NCBI GenBank assembly: GCA_907164885.2
Contig: OU015497.1
Location: 66,677,577-66,741,576, forward strand
Length of the DNA: 64,000 nt
Direction of reading: 5' to 3'
Origin: Dolomedes plantarius
Lineage: Eukaryota > Arthropoda > Arachnida > Araneae > Dolomedidae
The stretch's first letter is position 1. Every line of letters begins with the position of its first letter. The translations under genes and the position numbers were made by a program. Below are positions 1-12,063 of this stretch, piece by piece. Under the pieces are notes generated by a model. That model was not told the DNA's origin, searched no databases, and was given only the letters and a program-made list of their open reading frames with translations.

Positions 1-91
1 TAAGAGATATACGAGAAAATTTGTCTGATAAATGAGTTTTAAATCGGGAAGAGGAAGCTTTGATCAAAATATAGAACAATAGAGAAGCCAG

Positions 92-92
92 A

Positions 93-129
<37 letters not shown>

Positions 130-131
130 GT

Positions 132-213
<82 letters not shown>

Positions 214-229
214 TAAAAAATATATACCA
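92..229. repeat. (CA)n-(TA)n microsatellite
   Basis: A short CA run is followed by about 110 bases of TA repeats with a few single-base interruptions. Any reading frame through it is only alternating Ile-Tyr and is not coding. Confidence 0.97.
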
Positions 230-615
230 AATTTTGACTAGGGAGTGAATTGTTCTTCTGAAAAAGGATGTTTTGTTCCTAGTATGTAAATAGACAGGAG
301 TTAGATCACAACTTTTCACCTAAACCTGATGTATTCATAACAATAAAAATTAATACAAAATGAATATAAATGCAAAAGTTAGTTCGCAACTAATACAAAT
401 AATAGTGCTAAAGTTTTACAATACATTTTACAGTTCGACAACGTGTAAAGAAAGTAAGATAAATAAACAGCAATTAAGCACTTGCCATAACGTTATGAAG
501 ATAGCAGTAATATATTTTATTAATTAAAAGACACAACTCCTATTTCTTGTGATTACAAATAAATAGCGTATATATTGATTTACATCAGTTTTAAATCTAA
601 GCACATTTCACATAT
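230..615. other. AT-rich spacer, nothing recognised
   Basis: No open frame, repeat or site that I can support. Confidence 0.6.
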
Positions 616-616
616 G

Positions 617-654
<38 letters not shown>

Positions 655-656
655 AC
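616..656. repeat. (TA)n-(TG)n microsatellite
   Basis: About ten TA units pass directly into about eight TG units. Confidence 0.95.
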
Positions 657-1133
657 ATGTATAAAAATATTTATTATTATTATATTATTATATCACAAAA
701 CTATTTATACATTTAATAATTAAATCTCAAAGTACACAGTTTTTTCAGTAACGTTTAAAATATGATTGCATATTTTTTACGGATTAAATGCTGATGAATA
801 AAAGCTTTTTTTTTACATTTTTGGTATGGACAGATAATTTACGAACAAGTCCACACGGGGAAAAAAATCCGGCAATAAATTTAAATCTATCAAATCGCAC
901 TCCCACCCTGAAGTGCACTTGGCTGAAAGGGGGCACTCACAATACAGAAGAAAGCCTTGATGGATGGGGAAAGCTATAATTCTGAAGAGAGAGGAAAGTG
1001 AATCAGAAAAAACTTGGGAGCTTTCGAAGATTATGATACACTTTGAGATTCTGACAACATATGAAAATATAGCTGCAGAAAAAGTTTCTTTCAAGTATTG
1101 AAAGAAAGAAATACAACTAGCTAGAAAACTTTC
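657..1133. other. Unassigned spacer with a GC-richer patch
   Basis: Mostly AT-rich. Bases 850-960 are less AT-rich, but the overlapping short frames on both strands show no domain or convincing splice context, so no gene is called. Confidence 0.5.
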
Positions 1134-1619
<486 letters not shown>

Positions 1620-2451
1620 ATGAATGTGTGGGTGTTTTTATTTGTTCTATTTGTTTAATGCAGTACTTACATATTCTCTACGTACACATTTCTATGTATT
1701 TTGGTATACAAATGTGTATGAACGATTAGGCTAGTAATTCTAAGATGTTTTAAAAATAAGAATAAAATCTTGCATGTAATCTGCTTGAGTTACAATGAAC
1801 AAATTAGAAAATCATAATATATGACGGACTATAAAGAATTTGCATGCGTTAAAAATGAATCAAAAACTGTCAAAAGGCTATTTTTCCAACCTATTGTGTT
1901 AGCAGCTGTGGTTGAAGAATTTATCTTTTCCAACCACAAATCACGCTTGAGTGTCCCAGCATGCAGCTCACTTCCTTTTTTCGCCAGTATAAATCAGTTG
2001 TCAAATTTGTGTTTTGAAGAAGCAGGTTCATCCTGCAGTCCTAATGAATAGCCGATATATTTCAGCCCGACATCTGTATAGGAAAGAATTAGGATATTGA
2101 GAAGGATTAGAGAAACATTACCAATAGAAAAAAATCGATATCGAAAAATAATCAATTCAAACGCAATAAATTATATTCTGGAAATCTTCCTGTATCCTGT
2201 TCTTTAAAACTGGAGTACTTTATGTTAGAGATCTTTAACAGTAAGGAATTAATCTTTCTTTTGTTAGCCAGGATATTTCAATTGACATAATATGAACATA
2301 ACAGTTTTAATTTCCAAATTTGAATTTTAGTTGCATAAATGGCTGGTTTAAGCTAGTGACAATTTTTATTCTGGAATGATACACTAGACTAATTAAACCC
2401 ATGAAGTTATTCTGATTTTTACTGTTTTTAATGCTTCCGTTCTCTATCCTT

Positions 2452-2453
<2 letters not shown>
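1620..2453. other. Unassigned spacer
   Basis: A 76-codon plus-strand frame (1821-2051) lies here. It has no recognisable domain, no repeat partner in the window and no clear splice sites; I do not call it a gene. Confidence 0.5.
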
Positions 2454-2544
<91 letters not shown>

Positions 2545-2569
2545 TTATTTATTTATTTATTTATTTATA
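2454..2569. repeat. (TA)n-(TTTA)n microsatellite
   Basis: About 85 bases of TA followed by seven TTTA units. Confidence 0.96.
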
Positions 2570-2894
2570 GAATCTTTAGGTTTCAAGTTAAGTAATCTAT
2601 ATAAGATATAATATTGTGGAATATATGTTTTGTTATTCATTGAATGTTTTTTATAAACGTAGAATGAAGGTTTTTAGATCAATAATCATATCATATTTTT
2701 GGACATAATTTTACAGGTAAAGAATTAAATTTGCAGTTAAAGATTTAAAATATGATAAGAATTCTCTCTTAGGAATATATTTATAGTATTAAGTCTTATA
2801 TATGATTATGTCTTTAAAAATGTCACTTTTTAGCATGTAAGACGTGAAACACGGCGTCCCGTTAAATTTTAGACTCTCTTTGAAAATTATTATA

Positions 2895-2895
<1 letters not shown>
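2570..2895. other. AT-rich spacer, nothing recognised
   Basis: No supported feature. Confidence 0.6.

Positions 2896-2951
<56 letters not shown>
2896..2951. repeat. (TA)n microsatellite
   Basis: Pure TA run directly abutting the dispersed repeat copy that starts near 2952. Confidence 0.95.
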
Positions 2952-2956
<5 letters not shown>

Positions 2957-3403
2957 CATATAAAAACCCAAAACCTTTTCAAAATTCTAAATTATTTTTA
3001 AATTTCCTTGTTCGTAGATTAATTACGTTTTCGCTTTCTTTTTAAGAACAAAGGAGTTGATTTCTGCAGATACTATACGATCCCTGAAAATTTGGAGATA
3101 ATCCCTCTTCGTTATATAAGTTTTCAAGCACGGAGATCCAGGCACAGCGAATCAGTGCTCGTTTACACAGTCACATGACAAGTCATCTATGAAAAGTTAT
3201 ATAAGGGCATGTGGTCAGGTAGATGACGTTTCCTGGATTCTGTAACTGTCCAGTGAAGACGCTTCGTTGTCAGCTTAATAAAATATGTCCAAGACTGTAT
3301 AGTTCCATTATTTTTTGTCTACCTGGCCTACGATAAGCAATTTCGATGTGACATCTCAGGTCTGTAATTCGATTATCTTTTTGGGTCTGACCTGGCATGT
3401 TAC
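2952..3403 (+). repeat. Dispersed repeat copy A, LTR/promoter-like
   Basis: About 450 bases align with 8265-8730 at roughly 85 percent by eye. Both copies contain a TATA-like GTTATATAAGGGC about 90 bases upstream of a TCAGCTT(A/C)ATAAAA stretch that could serve as a poly(A) signal. A short TATA-to-poly(A) spacing is what the R region of an LTR or a similar retroelement end would show, but no TG...CA termini or duplicated target site was found. Class uncertain. Confidence 0.6.
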
Positions 3404-3779
3404 AAGGAGTCGGAAGTGATAAAGATCTATTTTGGTGCGCGAGAACATCCCATGAAGTCCCATCGTGAGAATCGAAAACGGATTTTACTTGTGTGTTCGA
3501 GAAAATAGAAAAAGTTCCGATGAAGCAAAAACAACGTACAAGGTCAATCTGTGATATGGGCGCCTCGAACTTTTGACGCCCCAGATGCATGTGACACCTC
3601 GAGTGAGCCGCCGTCAGTCGCTTTCCAACAGAAAAAAAAGCTCCGAATTTCCCATGTGAGATTGACGAGTAACCTTAAACTTGGATGGATTTATTTTCAA
3701 GATCTTATAACTGTGGTGGACTACTTATCTCCTACTATAGTGTTTAATTGCGAATGATTTCATTTACGATTCATAACCA
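3404..3779. other. Possible continuation of repeat copy A
   Basis: Sequence downstream of the part shared with copy B, which is cut off by a microsatellite at 8730. Less AT-rich than the surroundings, with overlapping frames on both strands (minus 3270-3590, plus 3551-3757) that I cannot assign. It may be the internal part of the element to which the 2952-3403 sequence belongs. Confidence 0.35.
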
Positions 3780-3904
3780 CAATGACAAATTTAGATTTCA
3801 TGAAATCTCTTCAGTATTCAGATTTGAATAACATAGATATTGATGTGTGCAGTGAAAGAACTATTCTTAAATCAACACCTCCCATACGCTATCGGAGGAT
3901 TTAA

Positions 3905-4218
3905 TCTAAAAATATCAAAGACTGGTGTAGGAAAAATCGAACCATCATGAGAAGAAAATTAGAAAATTGTCCTGTTCCCGAAAACTTCATAAATAATCTG
4001 TTCGACACTACGTGCGAAACATTCGGTGTGGCATTAGACTGTAAATTCATTTTATGAAAGACTTCCATCTAGTGCATGTCCAATCGGGATACTGTGTTCC
4101 AGAACTATATCAAAACAAAAACTATCACCTTCTTGGGACTAAACAGGCCAAGGAATTCATCAAAATAATTTCCGAACAGAACTGCAGACTTCGAAAATAT
4201 AAAAATGCCTATAATTAA
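3905..4218 (+). pseudogene. Decayed coding remnant, two overlapping frames
   Basis: Two short frames read as protein-like sequence. The first (3905-4057) includes KDWCRKNRTIMRRKLENCP and ends in TGA. The second begins at ATG 4054, overlapping that stop as ATGA, and runs 54 codons to 4218 (SGYCVPELYQ, GTKQAKEFIKIISEQNC). The mixed, non-repetitive composition looks like one ancestral protein broken by a frameshift. I recognise no family; a mobile-element or captured-gene remnant is likely. No upstream start or splice site is clear. Confidence 0.35.
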
Positions 4219-5112
4219 TTCGAAGATAATAAATATAATAACAATGATAGTAATAATAATAAAAAAATTGTCAGTTACCACTTCAAAAGGTGAGCTAATA
4301 GTTATAAAATAATTTTTCAGGTTGAAATGTTTTATAATTTTGCTATCTTCTGATAAAATTTGTTATAAATATGTTTTTCAGTGAAAGTATTTTCAAGTTA
4401 TTGATTCAGTTAAGTAAATATGATAAAAAATAAATAGAAGAAAATCAGTAACTTATAATATGTATTGTGGTTTTGATTTTATAAAGCGTTTTATTTTAGA
4501 TTGCATTTTGATAAAGTTAGAATTTTTACCCATTTAAGACTGGCGTTGCGAAAACGCAACATTAATTTCTGTATTTTTTAAAGGCATGTTCTAAGTTTTG
4601 TACGTCTGAAGTAACATTTTTATTTTATTCTCTATACTTTAATTGATCATAACAATTTATTTTCCACATTTGCCCACTTTTAGCACTTGTAAAAGTTTGC
4701 TTTTTTTCTGGTGTTTTGAAAGGGAAAAAATGATTAATTTCAAATAATAATCTTAGATAGCAGCACATGTTAAATTTCCGATTTGATGCTTGTTCTGAGT
4801 TTACTAGAGACTAAAGAACAAAACGGCTTCAACGGCTAAGGCATAATTTTTGTTTTTATCTTTCTCAATTCATATTTTTTTAAATGTTGCGAAAACGCAA
4901 CATCAGTCCAATGTGTATTATTTAAGATTTTGAAATGCGGCCTAGTTTTTATGCAGTAGATTGGTATTTTTTTCATTTCAGATAAGTTTGTCTCTAGAAT
5001 AAAGCGATTTTTGACATTGAAAGAGACATTGGAGTATTTTCATGGGCTAGATGATGATGATATCTTAGAATCGTCCTCAACAGTATCTAATGATTAACCA
5101 TAATTCGTCATT

Positions 5113-5226
5113 ATCCCTCCAGATCCGGATGATTTGACGGATGAAGAAGCTATTGATGATAATATTTTATGTGAAACAGTCGAATCACCTAAAGACATTG
5201 CAGGTGAAATCGACATTTTTTTCTAA
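5113..5226 (+). pseudogene. piggyBac transposase N-terminal remnant
   Basis: Reads PDPDDLTDEEAIDDN followed by SPKDIAGEIDIFF and a stop. This Asp/Glu-rich Leu-Thr-Asp-Glu-Glu motif, followed by a short xP(K)D(I/V)AG segment, is typical of the N-terminal region of piggyBac transposases, just before the catalytic domain. Here the frame ends in TAA, and no catalytic Asp motifs follow. Confidence 0.6.
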
Positions 5227-5503
5227 TAAATGTAAAAGTAAGCAATATAGTAAGAAAAAGGAGCATATTGTATGGGAAAAATGGAGACTCTACATGGATG
5301 TAATGAATTCTAAAATAAGTTTATTAGAGTCTCAGAGATCTATATCTTTGAGAGAGCCATATCTTTGATAAAAAGGCTTGAAGAAATGCAGATGAATTCT
5401 ATTTTACCTGAAACTTCACATATTGGAAAAACATCTTCAATTCAAAATCTAATTCTCAACGAAACTCAGAAAGACCGAATGGGCCATATTATTACTAAAA
5501 ATA

Positions 5504-5620
5504 GTGAAAATAAACAAAAAAAATAAACACTGCAAAAGTCAAACAATTACTGTATGTAATAAGTGTAATGTACCTCTTCATACGAAATGTTTCAAAGATT
5601 TAAAAAAAAATTCACAAATT
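5504..5620 (+). pseudogene. piggyBac C-terminal cysteine-rich domain remnant
   Basis: The frame at 5504 onwards reads HCKSQTITVCNKCNVPLHTK then CF, with Cys/His spacing of the zinc-binding C-terminal domain of piggyBac transposases. A preceding stretch in another frame (5370-5500) reads like the linker (RLEEMQMNSILPETSH). The domain is frameshifted relative to its linker and separated from the N-terminal remnant by only about 280 bases, so the DDD core has been deleted. Confidence 0.6.
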
Positions 5621-5825
5621 TTTATAATTTTTAATTTTTATAATTTTAAAATTTTTATACCGCTTCGGACTAATGTTGCGAAAACGCAACATTTTGTAAC
5701 TCTCGTAAAAATAAATTTAATTTTATGGAAACAACTTATTTGTGTAATTAATGTACTAAGAAGTGTTAAAAACTGTTTGGTGCATTTCCAATAAAGAAAA
5801 CTTGGAGCGTTCTTAAATGGGTTAA

Positions 5826-7949
5826 GTGTTTATTTTTTCATATTGTAAGAATACAAAGTCTTAAATAATTTCTTCAAAATGAGTGCCGAGGTTGTGTTTA
5901 ACGGAATGTTTAATGCGAAAGGTGAGTTTTAACGATGGTTATATCCTAAATGGAGGTGTCAGATTTAATGAAATAGAAAATTATGGGTTTTGGAAATATA
6001 AGAATTTGAATTAATTATTAGTTTTTGAAATAATGAATACTGTTTAACTAAACCCATAAAAATTCAAAGAGTTTTAGACATCCATTTTTACTGGAGAATA
6101 TAAAAACTTTAGTACCAACTTGGGATTAGACATTTAATAATAAACTCACACATTTTCATTTTAGTTTGTGAACAAGGAGATTAACTAATCCATGTTCTCA
6201 GTAGATTTGTTTGACTATTGAACTGAATTCGATAGTATGAATGTTTCGTTTATGATTTGGTTGCAATAAAGAGATTGGAAACTTTTTTTCATGAAATTTT
6301 AGATTAAGTAAGACAATTTCATGATGAAAAAATTAAATAAGTTTTAGGAGTGCATTAATGATAAACAATTCTTTATATTATAAGTTCTTTTGAGTTATGA
6401 AATATGTGTTTTATTTAGAGTTTCAGGTTTTAAAAGGCTTTTTGAAATTTATATATTGATAACTATTATGAGTGTATTTTGGTGCAATTATTAAAAAATT
6501 TCATAATATAGTTGCAATTTGTTGAAAGTGGATAAATTCTGTAAGTATCTGTTTTTCGCATCCAGTTCTAAATCGCCGAGGAGAAAATAAAGTGAGTCAT
6601 ATCCGCTGACGAACTCACTATTGTAAACATGGAGTGTTGAAGGCCAACTCCAAGCCATAAATTTGCTTGATCATCAATACTTTCGGTAAACATGAATCTC
6701 GTACATGTTCAAATTGCTTTCATTTATTTATATCATGGTATATATTAATTGTTTTCGTGTTTATTTGCCGTGTTAAAGGTTAGGTTTACTAAATTTTCGC
6801 GTAGGATTTTAGTTTTCCAAATTTAATTTCGAAACTATCCGCACAAATAACTTTGCAAATATTTCAGACATTATAGGTGTTTTAAGAATTTAAGAATTTT
6901 GTTTATTATATTGAAATATTGCATTTGATTTTGAACACTCGTGAGTATATTGTTATGACACTTAGTTAAGAATTTACGTATACGAGATTTCCTGAGGTAA
7001 GGTCGAAATTCAAGACGTAATTGCAGATTTCATATAAACGGAGCGCCCTTAGAAAAAGGCTTTGGGTGCCAAAAGGCCACAGTTGTATTTTAAGAGCCTC
7101 TGTATGTCATAAATGGTTCATCCGCCCAGAAAATTCTCGAAATAGAAATAATGAATGATAAATAACTAGAAAAGAGAATATTATAATGAGAGATATGTTT
7201 TGAAATATTGAAGACAAATAAAGAATATGTAGAAAATATACAACGATGATTCACGGCAAAATGCTATATAAGAAAAGAAAAAATAACTTAGGGTTGCTTA
7301 ATTAATGTTTACATAAAAAGCCAGGATGATAGCCATTGATAAACTAATTTTGGATATTTGTGGGTTTTAATAGAATAGAATTTTTGTGGATAGTATCTTG
7401 TTTCGAAAAGTGAAATTTGAACATTAAAATTAAATTATTACAATTAATGGCTAAATTTGACAGTTGATTATAAGATTTATGTGCTGCAAATTTTAATTCC
7501 ATACTTTTAAGGTCCAAAGTATTTTATTATTATGTGTTTAATAATTTCATATATTGTGTATTTTTGGTTCTATTGATTGAACTGCTAATATTTGGTAGTG
7601 ACATAATAATGTGAATTTTTACTGAAAAACAACAGATCCATTTACATTTCTTTTTAAGTTTTTCTCTCTTCTGATGCCTAACATCACATGACTTCACTTT
7701 TAAGTGATTAAACAATACGTGTTGTCCTAATATTAAGGAATAAATTTTTAAAAAACTATCTGGTTTAAACTCTTTTTTTATTTTTAAGCTACTTTTCTGT
7801 GTGTATTTTTTTCTCTGGATCTCGTAAATACTATTGTATAAAGCTGTTATTCTAAAAACATGATATTTATTTGTGTTTGTTTTGTGTTTACATTTAGAGC
7901 ATGAATTTTTTGTTGTTGTTTTGTTATTTTCTCTAGTCGACCAATACTA
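5826..7949. other. Long AT-rich stretch, no supported feature
   Basis: No frame above 61 codons and no repeat partner elsewhere in the window. A slightly GC-richer patch (6550-6680) follows a GTAAGTAT at 6541, but no acceptor or reading frame makes an exon there. Another GC-richer patch is at 7030-7110. Confidence 0.5.
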
Positions 7950-8092
7950 TATTTTAATGTGTATATTTACAATTTGTATTTACAATATATAGATACAGTG
8001 TATACTAACAGTGTATATTAAGAGTGTGTATTTACAATGTGTATTTGCAGTTTATATTGACAGTATAAATTTAAAGTGTAAATTTTCATTGA
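7950..8092. repeat. Degenerate short tandem repeat
   Basis: Loose repetitions of a 14-18 base unit like GTGTATATTTACA, about eight times, with point changes (for example 7958, 7975, 7996, 8010, 8025, 8037). Confidence 0.6.
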
Positions 8093-8264
8093 ATTTTTTG
8101 ACGTCACGTCATGTGACTTCTTCTAGTAAATTATCGATTCAAAATTTTCCTTTTTAAAATCTTTTTTCAAATTTTTATCTACTCCCATATTTATCTCCTG
8201 CTGGGAGAGTCCCCCAATGCAGGCATTGGTGGTCTGCTTTTTCTCAGACGGGAGGATATTCTAT

Positions 8265-8730
8265 AACATATAAAACCCCAAAACCTATTAAAAATTCTAA
8301 ATCATTTTTAAATTTCCTTGTGCGTAGATTAATTACGTTGTTCGCTTTCATTTTAAGAACAAAGTAGTCGATTTCGGCAGATACTATACGATCCCTGTGA
8401 CTTTGGAGATAATCCCTCTTCGTTATATAAGTTTTCAATCCCGGAGATCGAATCACTGTTCGCACATCGAATAACTATCCGTTTGCACAGTCAAACGATA
8501 AATCGTCTATGAAAAGTTATATAAGGGCATGTGGTCAGGTAGATGACGTTTCCTGGATGCTGTAACTGTCCAGTGAAGACGCTTCGTTGTCAGCTTCATA
8601 AAAAATGTCCGAGACTGGATAGATCCATTCTATTTTGTCTACCAGGCCTACGATAAGTAATTACGATGTGACATGTCAAGTCTGCAATTCACTAATTCGA
8701 TTATCTTCTTAGGTCTGACCCAGCATGTTA
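8265..8730 (+). repeat. Dispersed repeat copy B, LTR/promoter-like
   Basis: Partner of 2952-3403, same orientation, with the same TATA-like GTTATATAAGGGC and downstream ATAAAA. It differs by a roughly 20-base insertion near 8460 and is cut on its right by the microsatellite at 8730 that hosts the DD41D element. Confidence 0.6.
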
Positions 8731-8759
8731 CATATATATATATATATATATATATACAT

Positions 8760-8820
<61 letters not shown>
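8730..8820. repeat. (TA)n-(CA)n-(TA)n microsatellite
   Basis: TA, then about thirteen CA units, then TA. The DD41D element begins directly after the last TA. Confidence 0.96.
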
Positions 8821-8823
<3 letters not shown>

Positions 8824-10075
8824 GCTGTTCACACATTTTTTAGACGATGTAAATTGTATTCACAAAACTAAATTACATACAATTCTTGTGTTTTAAATGT
8901 TCTATTTGACATCCCTTATTCTGAACTGAAGTGTCAGAAGAGGTATTCTATCCCATTCCTCCTGAACAGCTTTCCAGAGTCCTGTAAGGGTTTTGGGACG
9001 ACGTTTGGATAATGCAGATTTTAAAAGTCCGAAAGCACAAAAATCCATAGGTGATACATCGGGAGATTTAGTAGGGATATCAGTGAAGGGTATGGCCTTG
9101 ATACCAGTTTTTTGTTCCTTTTCTTTTAGGAAATTTACAGTAGATTTTGATGTGTGACTGCTAGCTTTGTCCTGATGGAGTCTCACAGATTGATGGCACT
9201 GTGGGTAAAGCGATGGTATTTCATTCAGAAAAATTGGCGATAAAATATGTTCCTGATAGTATTTGGAGTTAATCTTGACATTTTTTTCCACTCTCTTTAT
9301 TTTTAACTTGCCATTATAAGAAAAACCAGCAACAATCATGAATCCCTTACAAAAACTTTCTTTCGGTTCTCTGAACCAAGTACTTAAATTTTTTTCTCCT
9401 ATTTTATGATAATAAATGGCTCCTTTTTTGTTGAAATCCCTTAATTACATCCATAATTCATCTATTGTGACAATTTTTTCCATTTTTCTTTGGATAAGTG
9501 TTTCTCATATAGAATTCTGCAGCGTGTCCTGCGTTCAGCGATATGATTTGGAAGAAAACGATGCACATTGCGTTGTTTCGCTTTCTTAAGATTTAAATGA
9601 ACGTTTATCATTTTGTTTACAGTGGACACCAAGCATTTTAATGATTTTGCAACTGTCCTTTGACTAGGGGGATTTTCTTTTAACATTAAACAACGTACCT
9701 TTGCAATAGTCGAAGATGTCCGTTTTTTCCTTGGATACTTGTTTGGAATTTTTGTCCCACTTGAGGCTCCAATTTGACGTTTTTTTCCTTTCTTGTTGAC
9801 GATATTACCTATCGACGCTTTAGATATCACAAAACCATGACTCTCACATCGTTTTTGGATAACGGAGTATGCATATTTCTATTCGCAAAGAGCATAAATG
9901 TAGCCTTTGAACCACTGCTTTGTTAAAAACGCCATTTTGAATAAAAACAAAACTTCCAAGCCTCAAATGATAATTTTGACTTTTAAAAACATAGTACAAT
10001 TGCAATTATTTCTTTTGCAGCAAACGATTTTTTATTACCGCTTACCAAAATTGTCTAAAAAATGTGCGAACAGCC

Positions 10076-10079
<4 letters not shown>
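8821..10079 (-). mobile_element. Tc1/mariner DD41D element, copy 1
   Basis: Inverted ends GAGGCTGTTC(A/G)CACATTTT at 8821 and, complemented, ending CAGCCTCTG at 10079. Both abut TA, and the flanks are (TA)n, so the target duplication is hidden in the array. The left end lacks the first two bases (CA) present at the right end. It carries one broken transposase on the minus strand and is about 1.26 kb long. A second copy lies at 62228-63529 and an older relative at 56830-58146. Confidence 0.88.
8902..9935 (-). pseudogene. DD41D transposase pseudogene
   Basis: The start is ATG 9933-9935 (MAFLTKQWFKGYIYAL), matching copy 2 at 62371. A stop follows within 20 codons, then an open block 9830-9462 with a helix-turn-helix-like region (SQRTVAKSLKCLVSTVNKMI), then further disruption, then 9339-8902 carrying the rest of the RNase H-like catalytic domain. 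The second Asp is in LHQDKASSHTS and the third in SPDVSPMDFCAFG, with 41 residues between them by my count. That spacing defines the DD41D (rosa-like) group of mariner relatives. It would cut and paste DNA at TA sites in the nucleus; with at least three disruptions it is dead. Confidence 0.8.

Positions 10080-10117
<38 letters not shown>
10080..10117. repeat. (TA)n microsatellite
   Basis: TA array that flanks the right end of the DD41D element. Confidence 0.93.
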
Positions 10118-10124
<7 letters not shown>

Positions 10125-10159
10125 CACGGTAAATATATTCATATTTACCGTGTGAATAT
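10118..10159. repeat. Short hairpin
   Basis: AATATTCACGGTAAATAT, a 4-base spacer, then its complement with a 2-base insertion. It sits at the end of the (TA)n array. Confidence 0.6.
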
Positions 10160-10567
10160 TTTTTTTCATGCAGTTAAACATACGATCAAATTTACTGGCT
10201 TTAATTTAAACTTGCTCCAAAACAAGAAATCCGAATTTATCTAAGTCTTATCTTGTATTCTTTTGAGTTTCGATTTCTTGAATCCATTAACCTTTCTTAA
10301 ATTACCCGTAGTATTTTTCTAAATGACTTCATCCATTGGAACTATTTCATAATTTTTCATTAAAAAACTATAAAACGTTTCAAGAGAATTCCAGCAATTT
10401 TATTTCGCGTTCTCACAATACTTTGATTTTTTAAGAAGTTTTCGAAACATTTACTATTGAAATATATTTTTGAGAACGTATTATATAACTGTTCTATGAA
10501 TAAAGCTTCTATGAATAAGTGCTGATAATAGTCAAGATGGTGTATGTTTATAATAGTATTATTTATA
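10160..10567. other. AT-rich spacer, nothing recognised
   Basis: A 90-codon minus frame (10360-10632) crosses the mariner end and is low-complexity; not called. Confidence 0.55.
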
Positions 10568-10980
10568 TTAGGTTGTTGAGAAAGAACTTTCATTTTGTTA
10601 CTAAAGTAAAAAATAAAATCAGTTTTATACAAATAAATATGTTAAAAAATTATGAGTGATGTTTTGACAAATTTATTTTCAATACCTTTTTGCCATCTTC
10701 CAGGAAATTTCATGATCCCACTTTCAAAGAACTTCTGATATTTTGCTAAAAATAAAATTCCAAGTGGAATTTGTCATTGCTATGAAAATAGAAGGTTTTA
10801 CCTGGAAAGGAGCTTTGAAGAGCACAAAACAAATGGTAGTTTGATGGTGCAATTTCAGAGCCATATGATGGATGTTGTAACACATCCCAGGAAAGCTCCA
10901 ATAGTTTCTGATGAGTGACTGAAGGGGAATGTGGTTTGGGAATGTCATGATAGAACACAATATTTTTATGAATAAATTAT
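10568..10980 (-). mobile_element. mariner element, 3' fragment
   Basis: The minus strand of 10690-10957 reads as the end of a mariner transposase in two frames: FYHDIPKPHSPSVTHQKLLE, then SYGSEIAPSNYHLFCALQSS and a GKTF block. These match the second-Asp (HDNARPH) and third-Asp (YSPDLAPSDYHLF) motifs of Mos1-type DD34D proteins, with the Asp residues replaced (SPDLAPSD to SEIAPSN). The 3' end TTAGGTTGTTGAGAAAGAAC, preceded by TA at 10566, looks like a mariner terminal repeat. The 5' two thirds are not recognisable. An old, inactive fragment. Confidence 0.75.
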
Positions 10981-12060
10981 TCTGGATGTTTCAGTTTTGT
11001 GTATATATGAAACATGAAGGACGGTACACATTGGAATCAATCAGTTCGTTCTATGGTAATAGCTCAAAATCTTCAGTTCCCTAATAATCTCATCAATCTA
11101 AATTTATGGCCTTCGTTAGATAAATTTCAGTTTTTGATTCTGTTTGAGCCTATTTAGTAGACTTGGACCAAGAACATTATATTTCAGTGTTACTGTAAAT
11201 AATCCATTTTCCTCACCAGTTATATCTATTATTTTTAAAAATGGATGAATTTAGACTCTCCGCAACCTCATGCACAGCAATGTGACAATCAGATGAAATC
11301 AGTGCTTTTAAACAGTGCTTCTATCATAGATTTAATTTGAAAGTAGTTTCCGGACAACCGAATATATATGTACCAATTTGTATGTATTTTATCTGTATCA
11401 ATTCTAATACATATAATAAAAAAAATCCTGTCCCTCTAAATATATTATTTATATTCTAATAAATAGGAAAAGTGAAAATTGTTTTCCATTGTCATTTTTT
11501 ACCATTTAAGCCCTCAATATTTGCTAAAATTTTCTCGAAACCATCCTAATGTTTTTTTATGAATTTTTGGAAATATATTCCTGATTCCAGTTTCGTGTCT
11601 GTATGAAATATTAGTGTAAGATGTACTAGTTTCTAACTATATATGACTAAAATATGTAATTTTCTGTATTGTGATTTCATAATTTAATTCAGGCCGGCAA
11701 CTTTCACAGAATATACGACTAAATTCTTTTCAGCTGATCCAATATAAGATTTATCAAGCGTTTTGTATAGCCATTTAAAAAACAAAAACATTATTTTTTC
11801 TCATGTAAGGAAAGTATTATACTCCTATGGATAATCCAGTTTTAGAGTTGTTGTATATTTCAGTTAGGAATGCTTTTATTTGTGAAATAAATGTACGTAA
11901 GTGTTGTTCACATTGCTAAAACTTTTCGACACTGATATAGGATGATTTATATTTTTATCTTCGGTAATGTAAGAATATTATTTTACTACACTTAGTTTTC
12001 TAGAATTCAATAAGGTGGTTTTCTTTACCTTACAACGTGTATTATTTATAAATATTTTTT

Positions 12061-12063
<3 letters not shown>
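10981..12063. other. AT-rich spacer, nothing recognised
   Basis: No supported feature in about 1.1 kb. The lost 5' part of the mariner copy may lie in 10980-11300, but I cannot align it. Confidence 0.5.

Larger units (their letters stand above)
4529..5821 (+). mobile_element. Non-autonomous piggyBac-like element
   Basis: Terminal inverted repeats CCCATTTAAGA (4529-) and its complement ending GGG at 5821. The right end is followed by TTAA (5822-5825); the left flank is TTTA (4525-4528), one mutation from TTAA, the piggyBac target. A palindrome GTTGCGAAAACGCAAC follows the left end (4545-4560) and recurs at 4886-4901 and 5675-5690, as in looper-type piggyBac families. Inside are remnants of the transposase N-terminus and of the C-terminal cysteine-rich domain, while the catalytic core between them is missing. 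At 1293 bp it is about half the length of an autonomous element. Confidence 0.8.

Noticed and set aside
1821..2051. 76-codon plus frame as an exon
   Set aside because: No acceptor or donor in the right phase and no relative elsewhere in the window.
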